Source: Terrimesophilobacter sp036833635 (lineage in GTDB: Bacteria; Actinomycetota; Actinomycetes; Actinomycetales; Microbacteriaceae). From it: a stretch of DNA of 64,000 nucleotides. The position numbers and the translations under genes were made by a program. Below, one piece after another: positions 50,357-58,675 of this stretch (positions within the stretch are counted from its first letter, which is position 1; every line of letters begins with the position of its first letter). Location: positions 1 to 64,000 of the forward strand of contig DAITPJ010000001.1 in NCBI GenBank assembly GCA_036833635.1, read 5' to 3'. The notes beneath the pieces are model-generated. The model saw only the letters and a list, made by a program, of their open reading frames with translations. It did not search any database and was not told where the DNA came from.

Positions 50357-51574
50357 TCACCGCGGGTCGAGGTGCGGCCCGATGACCTCGGGCCGGAAGC
50401 CGCGCCCTACAATGCGGGCGCTCACCCTCCGGACGATCGGCAGGAGCGCTGCGGCAATCGCGCGTTGCCACCAGCGCATCGGGTAGGCGAGGAACCCGCC
50501 CCCGCCGGGCTTGGCGATGACATTGTGAAGCCGCAACTGGATGGGCTGCATCCGCGCGACGGGCGGCAGTCTCCGCTTCTGCACCCTGGCGAGATCCCCG
50601 GCGCGGACGTCGCCCGCCCGCAGGTTCTCGACGAGAAGGTTCGCGGTCGCCACCGCATCCTGGATTGCATAATTGACGCCGACGCCGAAGGCCGGCGACA
50701 TGGCGTGCGCTGCATCGCCGATGCACAGGAGCCCGTCGAGCCACCACCGGTCGAGCCGGTTGACCTGGATCGTCAGGAGCTTGACCTGGTCCCAGGATTC
50801 GACAGAGTCGACGACCTCAGTGAGGAATGGCGCCGCGCGCACGATTCGCGCCCGGAACTCTTCAATGCCGTCATCCTGGATTCGCGGGTACCCGCCTTTC
50901 GGAATGAGCATCCCGCTCTGGTAGTAGTCGTCGCGTGGGATCGTGATGATCATCGACTCAGCGTCGAGATAGGCGAGCGTATCGGGCGGGTTGACCTTCG
51001 TGCGCGGCAGCCGGAACCAGAGCAAGTCGACGGCGACGCCGTAGTCCTTCGGCACGAGGCCCGCCGCGTCCCGGATAGCGGAGTCGCGGCCGTCGGCAGC
51101 GACCGTGAGCAGCGCCTCGATCTCGAGGGGACCGTTCTTGGCCGTCGCCGTGACGCCGCGCACGCGATCGCCGTCACGCAGGATGCCGGTCGCCGCGGTG
51201 TCCATCATGAGGTGGAAGGACGGGTACCTGGCGCCCTCCTCGGCGAGCAATGAGAGAAAGTCCCACTGCGGCATGAGCGCGATGTACTCGTTCGTGCGGT
51301 GAAGGTTCGAGAAGTCCACGGGGGTGAGGCGGTTGCCATTGATGACGACGTCGAGCGTATGGATCTCGCTCTGCCGGATCGCGTCGAATCGCTTCCTGAG
51401 CCCGAGCTGGTCGATGAGATCGATCGTCGACGGATGAATCGTGTCTCCGCGGAAGTCGCGGAAGAAGTCCGCGTGCTTCTCGAGCACGATCGTGTCGATC
51501 CCAGCGCGGGCGAGAAGGAGCCCGAGCATGACGCCGGCCGGACCTCCCCCTGCGATGCAGCACTGGGTCGTCAT
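50357..51574 (-). CDS. FAD-dependent aromatic hydroxylase-like monooxygenase (UbiH/PHBH fold)
   Basis: A 405-aa flavoprotein: CCIAGGGPAGVMLGLLLARAG binds the ADP part of FAD, the DG motif is in TVAADGRDSAIRD, and GLLCIGDAAHAMSPAFGVGVNYAIQDA is the second FAD site. This is the single-component aromatic hydroxylase group. HPSTIDLIDQLGL and WFRLPR are further family features. ATG 51574 is the family start; in-frame upstream codons add nothing conserved. The gene stands alone opposite a DUF1304 gene. The substrate is unknown. Confidence 0.88.
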   Translation of the reverse strand: MTTQCCIAGGGPAGVMLGLLLARAGIDTIVLEKHADFFRDFRGDTIHPSTIDLIDQLGLRKRFDAIRQSEIHTLDVVINGNRLTPVDFSNLHRTNEYIALMPQWDFLSLLAEEGARYPSFHLMMDTAATGILRDGDRVRGVTATAKNGPLEIEALLTVAADGRDSAIRDAAGLVPKDYGVAVDLLWFRLPRTKVNPPDTLAYLDAESMIITIPRDDYYQSGMLIPKGGYPRIQDDGIEEFRARIVRAAPFLTEVVDSVESWDQVKLLTIQVNRLDRWWLDGLLCIGDAAHAMSPAFGVGVNYAIQDAVATANLLVENLRAGDVRAGDLARVQKRRLPPVARMQPIQLRLHNVIAKPGGGGFLAYPMRWWQRAIAAALLPIVRRVSARIVGRGFRPEVIGPHLDPR

Positions 51575-51645
51575 TGTCCCGGGCACGGTCCGCCTCTCCC
51601 GCCCACCGATGGCGTCGACGCGCGTACCGTGCCACACTAGCGCTC

Positions 51646-52068
51646 ATGATTGCAACTCTGCAGGTGCTCGCCGTCGTCTTCGCCGCCGTCGCTGCGCTCA
51701 TCCACGTCGCCATCTTCGTTCTGGAGAGCGTCCTGTGGCCGAGGCCCGCGACGTGGCGGCAGTTCGGGCTCTCCTCGCAGGCCGACGCGGATGTCATGGA
51801 GCCCATGGCCTTCAACCAGGGGTTCTACAACCTGTTCCTCGCCCTGGGAACCGGCCTCGGCCTGTTCCTCCTCGGCTACGGAAACCCGATGGGCGGCAAG
51901 TGGGTGCTGCTCGTGACCCTCTCGTCCATGGTGCTCGCGAGCCTCGTCCTCATCGTCTCGAGCCGCCGCCTCTGGCGGGCCGCCCTCATCCAGGGCGTCG
52001 CGCCGTTCCTGGCCGTGGTCTTCCTCTTGTGGGCCGTCGCACTGCACGCGCCCCTCACGGTCATCTGA
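51646..52068 (+). CDS. DUF1304 membrane protein
   Basis: A 140-aa protein with four membrane segments (residues ~5-27, 58-76, 82-102, 110-133). The first helix IHVAIFVLESVLW and the following FNQGFYNLFLALG are typical of DUF1304. No function is established for the family. ATG 51646 lies 71 bp from the divergent hydroxylase start. Its 3' end overlaps the hemD-like gene on the other strand by 8 bp. Confidence 0.88.
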   Translation: MIATLQVLAVVFAAVAALIHVAIFVLESVLWPRPATWRQFGLSSQADADVMEPMAFNQGFYNLFLALGTGLGLFLLGYGNPMGGKWVLLVTLSSMVLASLVLIVSSRRLWRAALIQGVAPFLAVVFLLWAVALHAPLTVI

Positions 52069-52885
52069 CCTGGCGAAGCTCCCGCGGAACGGCGCCCGCT
52101 CCACCTGGCCGGGCACCCACATGATCGATGAGCGCCTCGACGAGGGAGTCCGCGGTGCGGTTCTCCGCGATGACGTCGACGGCAATCCCGGCCTTGCGCG
52201 CGTCGAAGGCCGTGCGCGGGCCGATGGCGGCCACCACCGTGGAGGGCGGAAGGGGCGCCAGTTGCTCGCTGATCTGCTGGGCGACGCTCCCCGAGGTGAT
52301 GAGGACCGCCCCGATGCGCCCTGACGTGACATCCTCGACGACGTCAGGGGCCACCGGAACCCCGACCGTCCGGTAGGCGGTGACGAACTCCGCGTCCGCG
52401 CCGAGGGAGGAGAAGCCGCTCACGAGACTCGCTTCAGGAACGTTCGACTGCGGGACGAGCACACGGCCCTTCGCGGACAGCGATGGCCAGGCCCGCACGA
52501 GGCCGCGAGCGGAGTTGTCCTTCTCAGGTATGAAGTCGACCCGGAAGCCGGCGAACGCGAGCGCGGATCCCGTGGTCTCGCCGACGGCCACTATCCGGGT
52601 GGACTCCGGCACGCGTACGGCGTGGCTCAGGAGCACGTCGACCGTGGTCGCACTCGTCACGACGAGCCAGTCGAAGCCGCCGGACTGCAGCCGTGCGAAG
52701 GCGTCGGCGAGCGCATCCGCGTTCTCGGTGCTGGCGAAGTTGATCATCGGCGCGACGACCGGCACGGCGCCACCCTGGCGCAGTGTTGCCGCGAGTCCGT
52801 TGCCCCATTCGCCCCCGCGCGGCACAAGGACCCGCCAGCCGACGAGCGGTTTCGCGGGCAGGATCGTCGAGCGAAGTGCGGTCAT
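52061..52885 (-). CDS. hemD: Uroporphyrinogen-III synthase-like protein
   Basis: A 274-aa protein with the two-domain HemD fold: WRVLVPRGGEWGNGLAATL, FDWLVVTSATTVDVL, VAVGETTGSALAFAGFRVDFIP, then LVPQSNVPEASLVSG, VTAYRTVGV, AVLITSGSVAQQISEQL and VVAAIGPRTAFDARKAGI. The enzyme closes hydroxymethylbilane to uroporphyrinogen III with inversion of ring D. Sequence conservation in this family is low, so the call rests on motif order. No other haem genes are nearby. ATG has GGAG 6 nt upstream. Confidence 0.85.
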   Translation of the reverse strand: MTALRSTILPAKPLVGWRVLVPRGGEWGNGLAATLRQGGAVPVVAPMINFASTENADALADAFARLQSGGFDWLVVTSATTVDVLLSHAVRVPESTRIVAVGETTGSALAFAGFRVDFIPEKDNSARGLVRAWPSLSAKGRVLVPQSNVPEASLVSGFSSLGADAEFVTAYRTVGVPVAPDVVEDVTSGRIGAVLITSGSVAQQISEQLAPLPPSTVVAAIGPRTAFDARKAGIAVDVIAENRTADSLVEALIDHVGARPGGAGAVPRELRQVR

Positions 52886-52965
52886 GCATCACTCCAGGCG
52901 ACGGGACTCATGGCGTCTATCCTCCCGCGCGGGAGGATGAGAACCAAAAGCGGGGGATAGACCGA

Positions 52966-53193
52966 TCAGTCGTCGCTTGCGACAGCGAGAGCGATGAGAC
53001 CGCCCACCACGATCACGGCAACGACCCCGCCGATGAGCCACGGGATGGGGTTGAGATCCCAGGAGGCTTTGGCCTTCGTCGCGAGTTCGCCAACCCTCTT
53101 GGGGACGTTGAGCCGGTCCTCGATCGCATCGAGCGTCGCCTGAAGTTCCGCCCGTGCCCTGGCGCTTCTCGCTGCGCCCCCAGTCGTGCTCAC
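52966..53193 (-). CDS. DUF3618-like small membrane protein
   Basis: A 75-aa protein: an N-terminal helix ARARAELQATLDAIEDRLNVPKR, typical of DUF3618, then a linker and one membrane helix (PWLIGGVVAVIVVGGLIALAV). GTG 53193 overlaps the stop of the upstream holin-like gene by 4 nt. It is the last gene of a three-gene envelope cluster. Confidence 0.8.
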   Translation of the reverse strand: MSTTGGAARSARARAELQATLDAIEDRLNVPKRVGELATKAKASWDLNPIPWLIGGVVAVIVVGGLIALAVASDD

Positions 53194-53606
53194 GGTGTGC
53201 CTCGCTTCGTCGTTCCCTTGATGACGTGGATGTCCCTGCGCACGCTCGACATCGTCTCGGTGGGCTCGAGGTTCCCCTTCTGGAGCTCACGCACTCCGAG
53301 CCAGACGAGAATGCCGACGATGACCAGCAGGAGAGCCGCGACGATGAGCGCGGCGAGCCAGCCCGGGAGCACGACGGCCAGCCCGAGGATTGCGGCCGTC
53401 GTGAGGACGCCTGCGGCGAAGAAGGCGAACACTGCGGCAGCAGCAAGGAGACCGGCGCCGATTCCAGCGTGCTTGAGCTTGCGGAGCAACTCGCGCTTGA
53501 GTTGGTCGAGCTCGCTCCGGACCAGTTCGGCGACGAGGGACGGAAGGCTGCCGACGAGCGCGAACAGCGAGCGCTTCTGCTCGCGCGTGCGAGTCGGATC
53601 GCTCAC
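53190..53606 (-). CDS. Putative holin superfamily III / DUF1469 membrane protein
   Basis: A 138-aa protein with an amphipathic N-terminal part (SLVAELVRSELDQLKRELL) and two long membrane helices (residues ~50-75 and 78-103), as in the YqjE/DUF1469 group labelled phage holin family. It is not in a phage context. GTG 53606 is the start. It is coupled to the DUF3618-like gene by a 4-nt overlap. Confidence 0.8.
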   Translation of the reverse strand: MSDPTRTREQKRSLFALVGSLPSLVAELVRSELDQLKRELLRKLKHAGIGAGLLAAAAVFAFFAAGVLTTAAILGLAVVLPGWLAALIVAALLLVIVGILVWLGVRELQKGNLEPTETMSSVRRDIHVIKGTTKRGTP

Positions 53607-53634
53607 GGGATCTGCCTCTCTGCCGAGACCGGCG

Positions 53635-53949
53635 TCACTTCTTCGGACTCGAGGATGCCGCAGGCTTGCGCTTGGCCTGCGAACCGGACTTCCCGGTGGA
53701 GGCAGTGCTCGTGCGGGCAGCCGGCGTGCGAGTGACGGCCTTCTTCGCTGTCTCGCCGAGGAAGCCGACGACATCCGGGGCCTTGTCCTTCGCGAAGTCC
53801 TCGACCTTCTCCACTTGCTGCTGCACGCGAGGGTCGTTCCAGAAACCGCGGACGGCACGCTTGATCTCCTCGTACCGCTCACGGCCGGCGCGGGCGCCGA
53901 GCACGTAGCCGATACCGATTCCGACGAGCAGCACCAGTTTGCCTCGCAT
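53635..53949 (-). CDS. YtxH-like small membrane protein with basic tail
   Basis: A 104-aa protein: a membrane helix with GIGIGYVLGARAGRERYEEIKR, the signature of YtxH-like proteins, a helical middle and a Lys/Ala/Thr/Ser-rich disordered tail (TPAARTSTASTGKSG...SSSPKK). ATG 53949 has GGAG 5 nt upstream. It begins the cluster YtxH-like, DUF1469, DUF3618, which recurs in actinobacteria and is thought to be envelope stress-related; that role is inference. Confidence 0.75.
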   Translation of the reverse strand: MRGKLVLLVGIGIGYVLGARAGRERYEEIKRAVRGFWNDPRVQQQVEKVEDFAKDKAPDVVGFLGETAKKAVTRTPAARTSTASTGKSGSQAKRKPAASSSPKK

Positions 53950-54076
53950 CACGTCTCCGTTCACTCGAGTGTTATTACAGCAACTCGATCGTCACGGTCC
54001 AGCGTAGTGCCGTGACGGGGCCTTCCGATCAGAGAACTCCCAGACTTCGGCGGGTGGCCGGAACGCCGCCGGACAG

Positions 54077-54129
54077 GGGTCAGGTGCCCCGCCTCCCCAC
54101 CCGAAGCGGGAGAGCGGGACACCTGAACT
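54077..54129. repeat. 53-bp hairpin repeat downstream of surface protein 1
   Basis: An imperfect hairpin whose arms are TCAGGTGCCCCGCC and GAGCGGGACACCTGA. The 53-bp block is identical to 56176-56228 behind the related surface protein gene. It lies 17 bp beyond the stop of the minus-strand gene and may be its terminator. Confidence 0.75.
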
Positions 54130-54146
54130 TTTAAGGATGCCTGCGG

Positions 54147-55819
54147 CTACTTGCTGCCGAGGCGGAGCCTCCTGTCGACGGCGATGACGGCCCCGCCGAG
54201 GATCAGCAGGCCGCCGGCGAGCAGCAGGCCGAGGTCGCCGCCGCTCGCACCCGTGAAGGCCAGCGTCGGGAGGCAGTCCTTCGGGTTCGTGAACTCGAAC
54301 GTCCAGGTCGTCTGGGCGCCGTCCTCCCAGGTGTAGTCGATCGTGCTGGTGAGCTGGGCCTCGACGTTGACCGTCGATGCGCTGGTGACCTTGTAGGTTC
54401 CAGCCGGCGTCGCCACACCGTTCACGAGCCACTTGATGCCCTCAGAGTCGACGAGCGTGTAGCTTCCGTTGCTCGAGCACGTCAGGTTGCTCATGCTCGC
54501 CGTCGGCGTGACCGGCGGGTGCGAGATGAGCTGGCAGTCGCCTGACACGCCGATCGTCAGCAGCCAGACCGATTGGGCGTTCGGGTCGAGGGTATGACCG
54601 GGCTTGGCGATCGCCGTGACCGTGTAGTCCCCTGGGTCGAGGACGTTGACCTCCTGTGTCGCCAGGAAATCGACGTTGGTCGGTCCACCCTGAATGCGGT
54701 AGTCGAGCTCGTTAGCGAGGTTGCCTCCGAAGTCCACCCAGATGTATCCGTCCGTGAAACCGTCGTCGCAGATCAGGTCGACCGCGTAGGGGTCGCCCAC
54801 AGTGACGTAGTCGACCTGGCACCGTTCACCGGTGAGCTGCGGCGCGATCGTGTAGGTCACGGCGAGAGTGCTCGCACCGCCCGGGAACAGGTGACCCGCG
54901 TTGGCAATCGCCAGACGCGACCCATCGGTCAGGTCGGTGTCGTTCTCCCAGGTCGCATTCGTGATCGAGAAGTTCACACCACCCGACGCCTCACACGTGG
55001 CATCCGTCGGCGTCGCCGAAGCCGAAGCATCCTGCGGATAACCATCACACTGTTCACCGGTGAGCTGCGGCGCGATCGTGTAGGTCACGGCGAGAGTGCT
55101 CGCACCNNNNNNNNNNNNNNNNNNNNNNNNNNNNNNNNNNNNNNNNNNNNNNNNNNNNNNNNNNNNNNNNNNNNNNNNNNNNNNNNNNNNNNNNNNNNNN
55201 NNNNNNGTTCACCGGTGAGCTGCGGCGCGATCGTGTAGGTCACGGCGAGAGTGCTCGCACCGCCCGGGAACAGGTGACCCGCGTTGGCAATCGCCAGACG
55301 CGACCCATCGGTCAGGTCGGTGTCGTTCTCCCAGGTCGCATTCGTGATCGAGAAGTTCACACCACCCGACGCCTCACACGTGGCATCCGTCGGCGTCGCC
55401 GAAGCCGAAGCATCCTGCGGAGTCGTGGGCGTCGTCCAACAGACGATCCAGTGGGAGACAGCGCCTTGCTGTCCACCGTTGTTGAGAGGCGGAAGGTAGT
55501 GAGTGCCTGCGACTGGGTTCGGGTAAACCTTGTTCCCGGGGCCCTGCCCGTAGTCAACGCTGCCGCTGTTGACGATGAGCGACAGCCAGGTGTGGGCACC
55601 CGTCAGCGTGACACCGGAGTGACCACTCGAGTCGGTCGTGATGGAGCCGAACTGGTCCTTGGCGCACGTGGTCGTCGCGGCACCGTAGAGGTTCTGCCAA
55701 TAGACGATCTCGTTCTGGTTGTTCTCGTTGCCGGCGTTGGCGGGCAGCGCTCCCAGTGAGACGAACCCGGCGACCAGCAGCAATGCGCTGCCGAGCGCCA
55801 GTAATTTCTTGGACTTCAT
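54147..55819 (-). CDS. LAFTG cell-surface protein 1, interrupted by assembly gap in a tandem repeat
   Basis: The N-terminus has signal peptide MKSKKLLALGSALLLVAGFV...ANAG. A ~76-residue module (ASASATPTDATCEASGG...HLFPGGASTLAVTYTIAPQL) occurs at least twice, on both sides of the gap, almost identical at DNA level. The C-terminal part has a DGFTDGYIWVDFGGN unit and a CSSNGSYTLVDSEGIKWLVN unit, and ends CLPTLAFTGASGGD, a hydrophobic helix and DRRLRLGSK, a LAxTG sortase signal. The two halves read in different relative frames across the 100 N, but the gap length is arbitrary. ATG 55819 has an AAGGAG SD behind a long structured leader. It is a wall-anchored surface protein of unknown ligand. Confidence 0.8.
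54828..55420 (-). repeat. Tandem ~230-bp coding repeat spanning the gap
   Basis: The sequence from GTTCACCGGTGAGCTGCGG to the CATCCTGCGGA end occurs at 54826-55043 and again at 55207-55424, and a further copy starts at 55055 and runs into the gap. Copies look identical over the ~218 bases visible. The true copy number is unknown, as the assembler broke here. Confidence 0.8.
55107..55206. other. Assembly gap (100 N) within the tandem repeat
   Basis: Exactly 100 N. Both flanks carry the same repeat sequence, so the gap is most likely caused by repeat collapse. Confidence 1.
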
Positions 55820-56070
55820 GGGGGATTCTCCTTAAATGACAACAAGCTGTTGAGCTTTCGGGTGTTGTTGCATCGCGAGACGAGCCAGGCTTGGCTCAAC
55901 AACGACGACTCTGATGCCATTCAGAAGACATCAGGCCGGGGGTAAGTCATGGAGCGCCAGGCTCGACGATGCGGTCGCGGGGGACGACCGGAACGGTGGG
56001 GTATCACCTTCTTTGGGCACGCTGTCGGGGTCAGCCTTCGGGGTTCGGGTTCCGGGGGGGCTCAGGTGCA
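55820..56070 (-). ncRNA. Structured 5' leader of surface protein 1 (candidate cis-regulatory RNA)
   Basis: About 250 nt from the predicted transcription start to the ATG. Blocks shared with the leader at 58369-58615 in the same order (plus-strand text): GTATCACCTTCT (56001), GCGGTCGCGGGGGACGACCG (55971), CGGGGGTAAGTC (55937), ATGCC.TTCAGAA..CAT (55914) and TTCGGGTGTTGTTGCATC (55857). On the transcript, GGTCG-loop-CGACC, GATGTC/GGCATC and an SD-proximal ACAACA/TGTTGT hairpin can form. It matches no riboswitch class I know. Confidence 0.55.
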
Positions 56071-56076
56071 ATGCAT

Positions 56077-56106
56077 ACGGTACCACCTCCTAAACGGGGG
56101 GGACAA
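56077..56106 (-). promoter_or_regulatory. Promoter of surface protein 1
   Basis: -35 TTGTCC (56101-56106) and -10 TACCGT (56077-56082) with an 18-bp spacer. The promoter of the next surface gene has the same arrangement. Confidence 0.55.
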
Positions 56107-56175
56107 GTGCGGTGTTTGCCCGGGAGGATGCCGCAGTGGCGCCCGTGCGAACAAGGGAAATCTCAGTCCCTCTGA

Positions 56176-56228
56176 GGGTCAGGTGCCCCGCCTCCCCACC
56201 CGAAGCGGGAGAGCGGGACACCTGAACT
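56176..56228. repeat. 53-bp hairpin repeat downstream of surface protein 2
   Basis: Identical over 53 bp to 54077-54129 and at the same place relative to the stop (19 bp). A terminator role for the minus-strand surface gene is likely. Confidence 0.75.
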
Positions 56229-56247
56229 CTGGGTGCGCGCCGGCTGG

Positions 56248-58368
56248 TCAGCCGAGGTCGCGACGGAATCGCCTCTCGAACGCGATGATCGTGCCGCCGA
56301 ACAGCAGCAGCCCCCCGGAGAGCAGCAGCCCGAGGTTGCCTCCGCTGGGACCCGTGAACGCGAGCGTCGGGAGACAGTCGGCCGGGTTCGTGAAGGTGAA
56401 CGTCCACGCGGTCTGGGCGTTGTCCTCCCAGCTGTGCAGCACCGTATCCGTGATCTTCGCCTCGACGTTCACGACGCCTGCTTTCGACATGGGGTATGTC
56501 CCTGCGGGGGTCGCCGTGGCCGAACCGTTCACGAACCACGCGATGCCGTCCGTGGCGGCGAGCGTGTAGCTGCCCGCGGCCTTGCACGTGAGGTTCGACA
56601 TCGACGCCGTCGTGCTCAGCTGCGCCAGGGTTGGCGGGCAGAACGGTTCATGGACGATGAGCTCCCACTCGGCGGGGCCCTCGAGCTCGTAACCCTGGTC
56701 GACCGTCACCGAGATCGTGTAGGTGCCAGGGGCGCGGTCGTTCTTCGCCGTCGTGGTCGCCACTCCGTCGATGAAGTAGTTCAATCCCGTCTTGAGGTCG
56801 AGCTGGATGTACCCGCTCTGGGCATCCGGTTCCTGCGGGCACGTCGGGTCGATCGCCCCTGGCGTGAGCGGCTTCAGCTTGAACGGACATGCATCATTGG
56901 TGAAGTCGAACGACCAGGATGTCGTCGTGACCTTACTTCCGAACACGTAGGCGGAGCTCGATGGTGCCGCGGTGACGACAACCGTTCCTACGCCGCCCGT
57001 CCGGTTGTCCGTCGTCGTGTAGGTCACTCCCGTCTGCGTCGGGATGATGATCGCGTCGTTCGTCGTTCCGCAGGTATCCGTGAACGTCACGCTGGGCACG
57101 ACGTCGACGCAGCTGAACGGCGCCGCGACGACGAGGGACCATGGGCCGAGGCTCGCGACCGTCGCGAGCGTGACCGTGGACGGTGCGGCGGTATTGGCGG
57201 TCAGCGGAACGAGCATTCCGAAACCGGGCAGCGAGTAGCCGGCGTCCAGCTGGGCGGTGACGGTCACCGGCCCGTAGTACGGGCCACTGCTCGCGTCACC
57301 CCAGGTGTTGTAGACGGTGTAGTCGCCGGCGGTGATGCCCGCGAACGTGCCCTTGGGGCTGTCACCCTGAACGACGGTGAACGTGACATGCGCCCCGGTC
57401 AGGCTCAGAAGTCCTGGTGATGTGCAGGTCGCGGGAATCGTCGTCGCGGCCGGTGCCGTTGTGCACTCAGAGGCGGACTTCACAAGCCGGTATGCGACGC
57501 CCCAGCCACCGGGCACAAGGGACTCGTCGGGGTTGTGCGAACCGTAGAGTTCGCCGCCAGCCAAAAGCGATCGTGTGATGGCGTTGTCGTAGTAGCTGTC
57601 GATCTGGAACTGGAGTCCACAACCGTCCGGGGGAGTCCAGGTGAGGTCACCGCACGGGGCGGCGAAGCTCGTGTACAGGCTCTGGGGCCAGCTCGGCGTC
57701 GTGCTGTTGATCCAATTCGGCATCGACCACACCGCGGTGATGCACGTCGGCGTGCACTGGGCACCGGTGAGCTGGGGCTGGATCTGGTATCCGACGTCGA
57801 TCGTCGTGAACCCGCCAGGGAACACATGCCCGTCATCGGCGATGGCCTTGCGCGAACCATCCGACAGGTCGGTGTCGTTCTCCCACCGGGCATTCGTGAT
57901 CTCGAACGTCACGCCGCCAGGGCCGCTGCACGTCGCGGGCGTCGGGGTCGCCGTCGCCATGGCATCGTCAGGCGTCGGAATGTCACATGTTCCGCTCGTC
58001 GTCACCGACCCCGTCTTGGAGACGAGATCACCGAGGCTGTGATTGGTCCACTGCACCTTGACGGTCAGGCTGTAGGTGCCGGCCGAGACGCCGGACTGGA
58101 GCCCCGTGACGAAACCGGATCCCTGGACCGTCTTCTCGAGGAGAGTGGGGGTCGTAGCGACGCTCTGGGTCTTGATCGTCGCGGTTTCGCTGCTGTACTG
58201 CGTGTCACCGCCGACTTTCCAGGTGATGTCGAAGAGGCCGGTGGCGGTATTGCATACCGCCGTTCCTTCGACGGTCGGATGGGTTGCGCCAGCGGTCGTG
58301 GCCGTGAAGGCGATCATTCCGAGGGCAATGGCCAGCGCGCTCAGCGCGGCGAGAATCTTGGAACGCAA
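56248..58368 (-). CDS. LAFTG cell-surface protein 2
   Basis: A 706-aa secreted protein: signal peptide MRSKILAALSALAIALGMIA...AGAT, then a module (MATATPTPATCSGPGG...HVFPGGFTTIDVGYQIQPQL) homologous to the repeat of surface protein 1, several Cys-containing beta modules (ATTIPATCTSPGLLSLTG, PSVTFTDTCG) and a C-terminal CKAAGSYTLAATDGIAWFVN unit shared with protein 1. It ends CLPTLAFTGPSGGN, a membrane helix and ERRFRRDLG: a LAxTG sortase signal. The start codon is TTG 58368 with AAAGGAG 8 nt upstream. Likely a paralogue of protein 1 from local duplication. Ligand unknown. Confidence 0.85.
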   Translation of the reverse strand: MRSKILAALSALAIALGMIAFTATTAGATHPTVEGTAVCNTATGLFDITWKVGGDTQYSSETATIKTQSVATTPTLLEKTVQGSGFVTGLQSGVSAGTYSLTVKVQWTNHSLGDLVSKTGSVTTSGTCDIPTPDDAMATATPTPATCSGPGGVTFEITNARWENDTDLSDGSRKAIADDGHVFPGGFTTIDVGYQIQPQLTGAQCTPTCITAVWSMPNWINSTTPSWPQSLYTSFAAPCGDLTWTPPDGCGLQFQIDSYYDNAITRSLLAGGELYGSHNPDESLVPGGWGVAYRLVKSASECTTAPAATTIPATCTSPGLLSLTGAHVTFTVVQGDSPKGTFAGITAGDYTVYNTWGDASSGPYYGPVTVTAQLDAGYSLPGFGMLVPLTANTAAPSTVTLATVASLGPWSLVVAAPFSCVDVVPSVTFTDTCGTTNDAIIIPTQTGVTYTTTDNRTGGVGTVVVTAAPSSSAYVFGSKVTTTSWSFDFTNDACPFKLKPLTPGAIDPTCPQEPDAQSGYIQLDLKTGLNYFIDGVATTTAKNDRAPGTYTISVTVDQGYELEGPAEWELIVHEPFCPPTLAQLSTTASMSNLTCKAAGSYTLAATDGIAWFVNGSATATPAGTYPMSKAGVVNVEAKITDTVLHSWEDNAQTAWTFTFTNPADCLPTLAFTGPSGGNLGLLLSGGLLLFGGTIIAFERRFRRDLG

Positions 58369-58615
58369 TGTGGGGCTCCTTTACAACAAGCGTTAACACT
58401 TCGGGTGTTGTTGCATCATCGGCTGTGCGCGCAGTGCGCTCGCCAACGGGAGAGTCGAATGCCGTTCAGAAGGCATCGGATCGGGGGTAAGTCGAGAGCG
58501 TGCGGCTCAGCGTTGCGGTCGCGGGGGACGACCGACAGGGTAATCGGGGGTATCACCTTCTCTGGCACCCGTCGGGGGTCAGCACCGCGTTTCGGGTCCG
58601 CAGCACTCGGGTGCG
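58369..58615 (-). ncRNA. Structured 5' leader of surface protein 2 (candidate cis-regulatory RNA)
   Basis: About 247 nt of leader. Conserved blocks (plus-strand text) are GTATCACCTTCT (58550), GCGGTCGCGGGGGACGACCG (58515), CGGGGGTAAGTC (58482), ATGCC.TTCAGAA..CAT (58459) and TTCGGGTGTTGTTGCATC (58400), in the order and near spacing of the leader at 55820-56070. The transcript hairpin GATGCC/GGCATT here has C-G where the other leader has a U-G pair. A hairpin ACAACA...TGTTGT ends 1-2 nt before the SD AAAGGAG in both. Confidence 0.55.
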
Positions 58616-58621
58616 GTGCTC

Positions 58622-58651
58622 AAGCTAGCACCCCCGACGGGGGGTCGACAA
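58622..58651 (-). promoter_or_regulatory. Promoter of surface protein 2
   Basis: -35 TTGTCG (58646-58651) and -10 TAGCTT (58622-58627), spacer 18 bp, matching the promoter of surface protein 1. Confidence 0.6.
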
Positions 58652-58675
58652 GGATGAGCGCGGGTGATATCCGGG

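Noticed and set aside
53190..53606. Prophage remnant suggested by a holin-type label
   Set aside because: No other phage gene is present; the DUF1469, YtxH-like and DUF3618 trio is a common chromosomal envelope cluster.
54147..55819. Frameshifted pseudogene at surface protein 1
   Set aside because: The apparent frame change occurs only across the 100-N placeholder, whose length is arbitrary; both halves are intact and the signal peptide and sorting signal are present.
55820..56070. Identification of the twin leaders as c-di-AMP, cobalamin or SAM riboswitches
   Set aside because: I could not place the required conserved core motifs of those classes in either leader; a covariance search is needed to exclude remote members.
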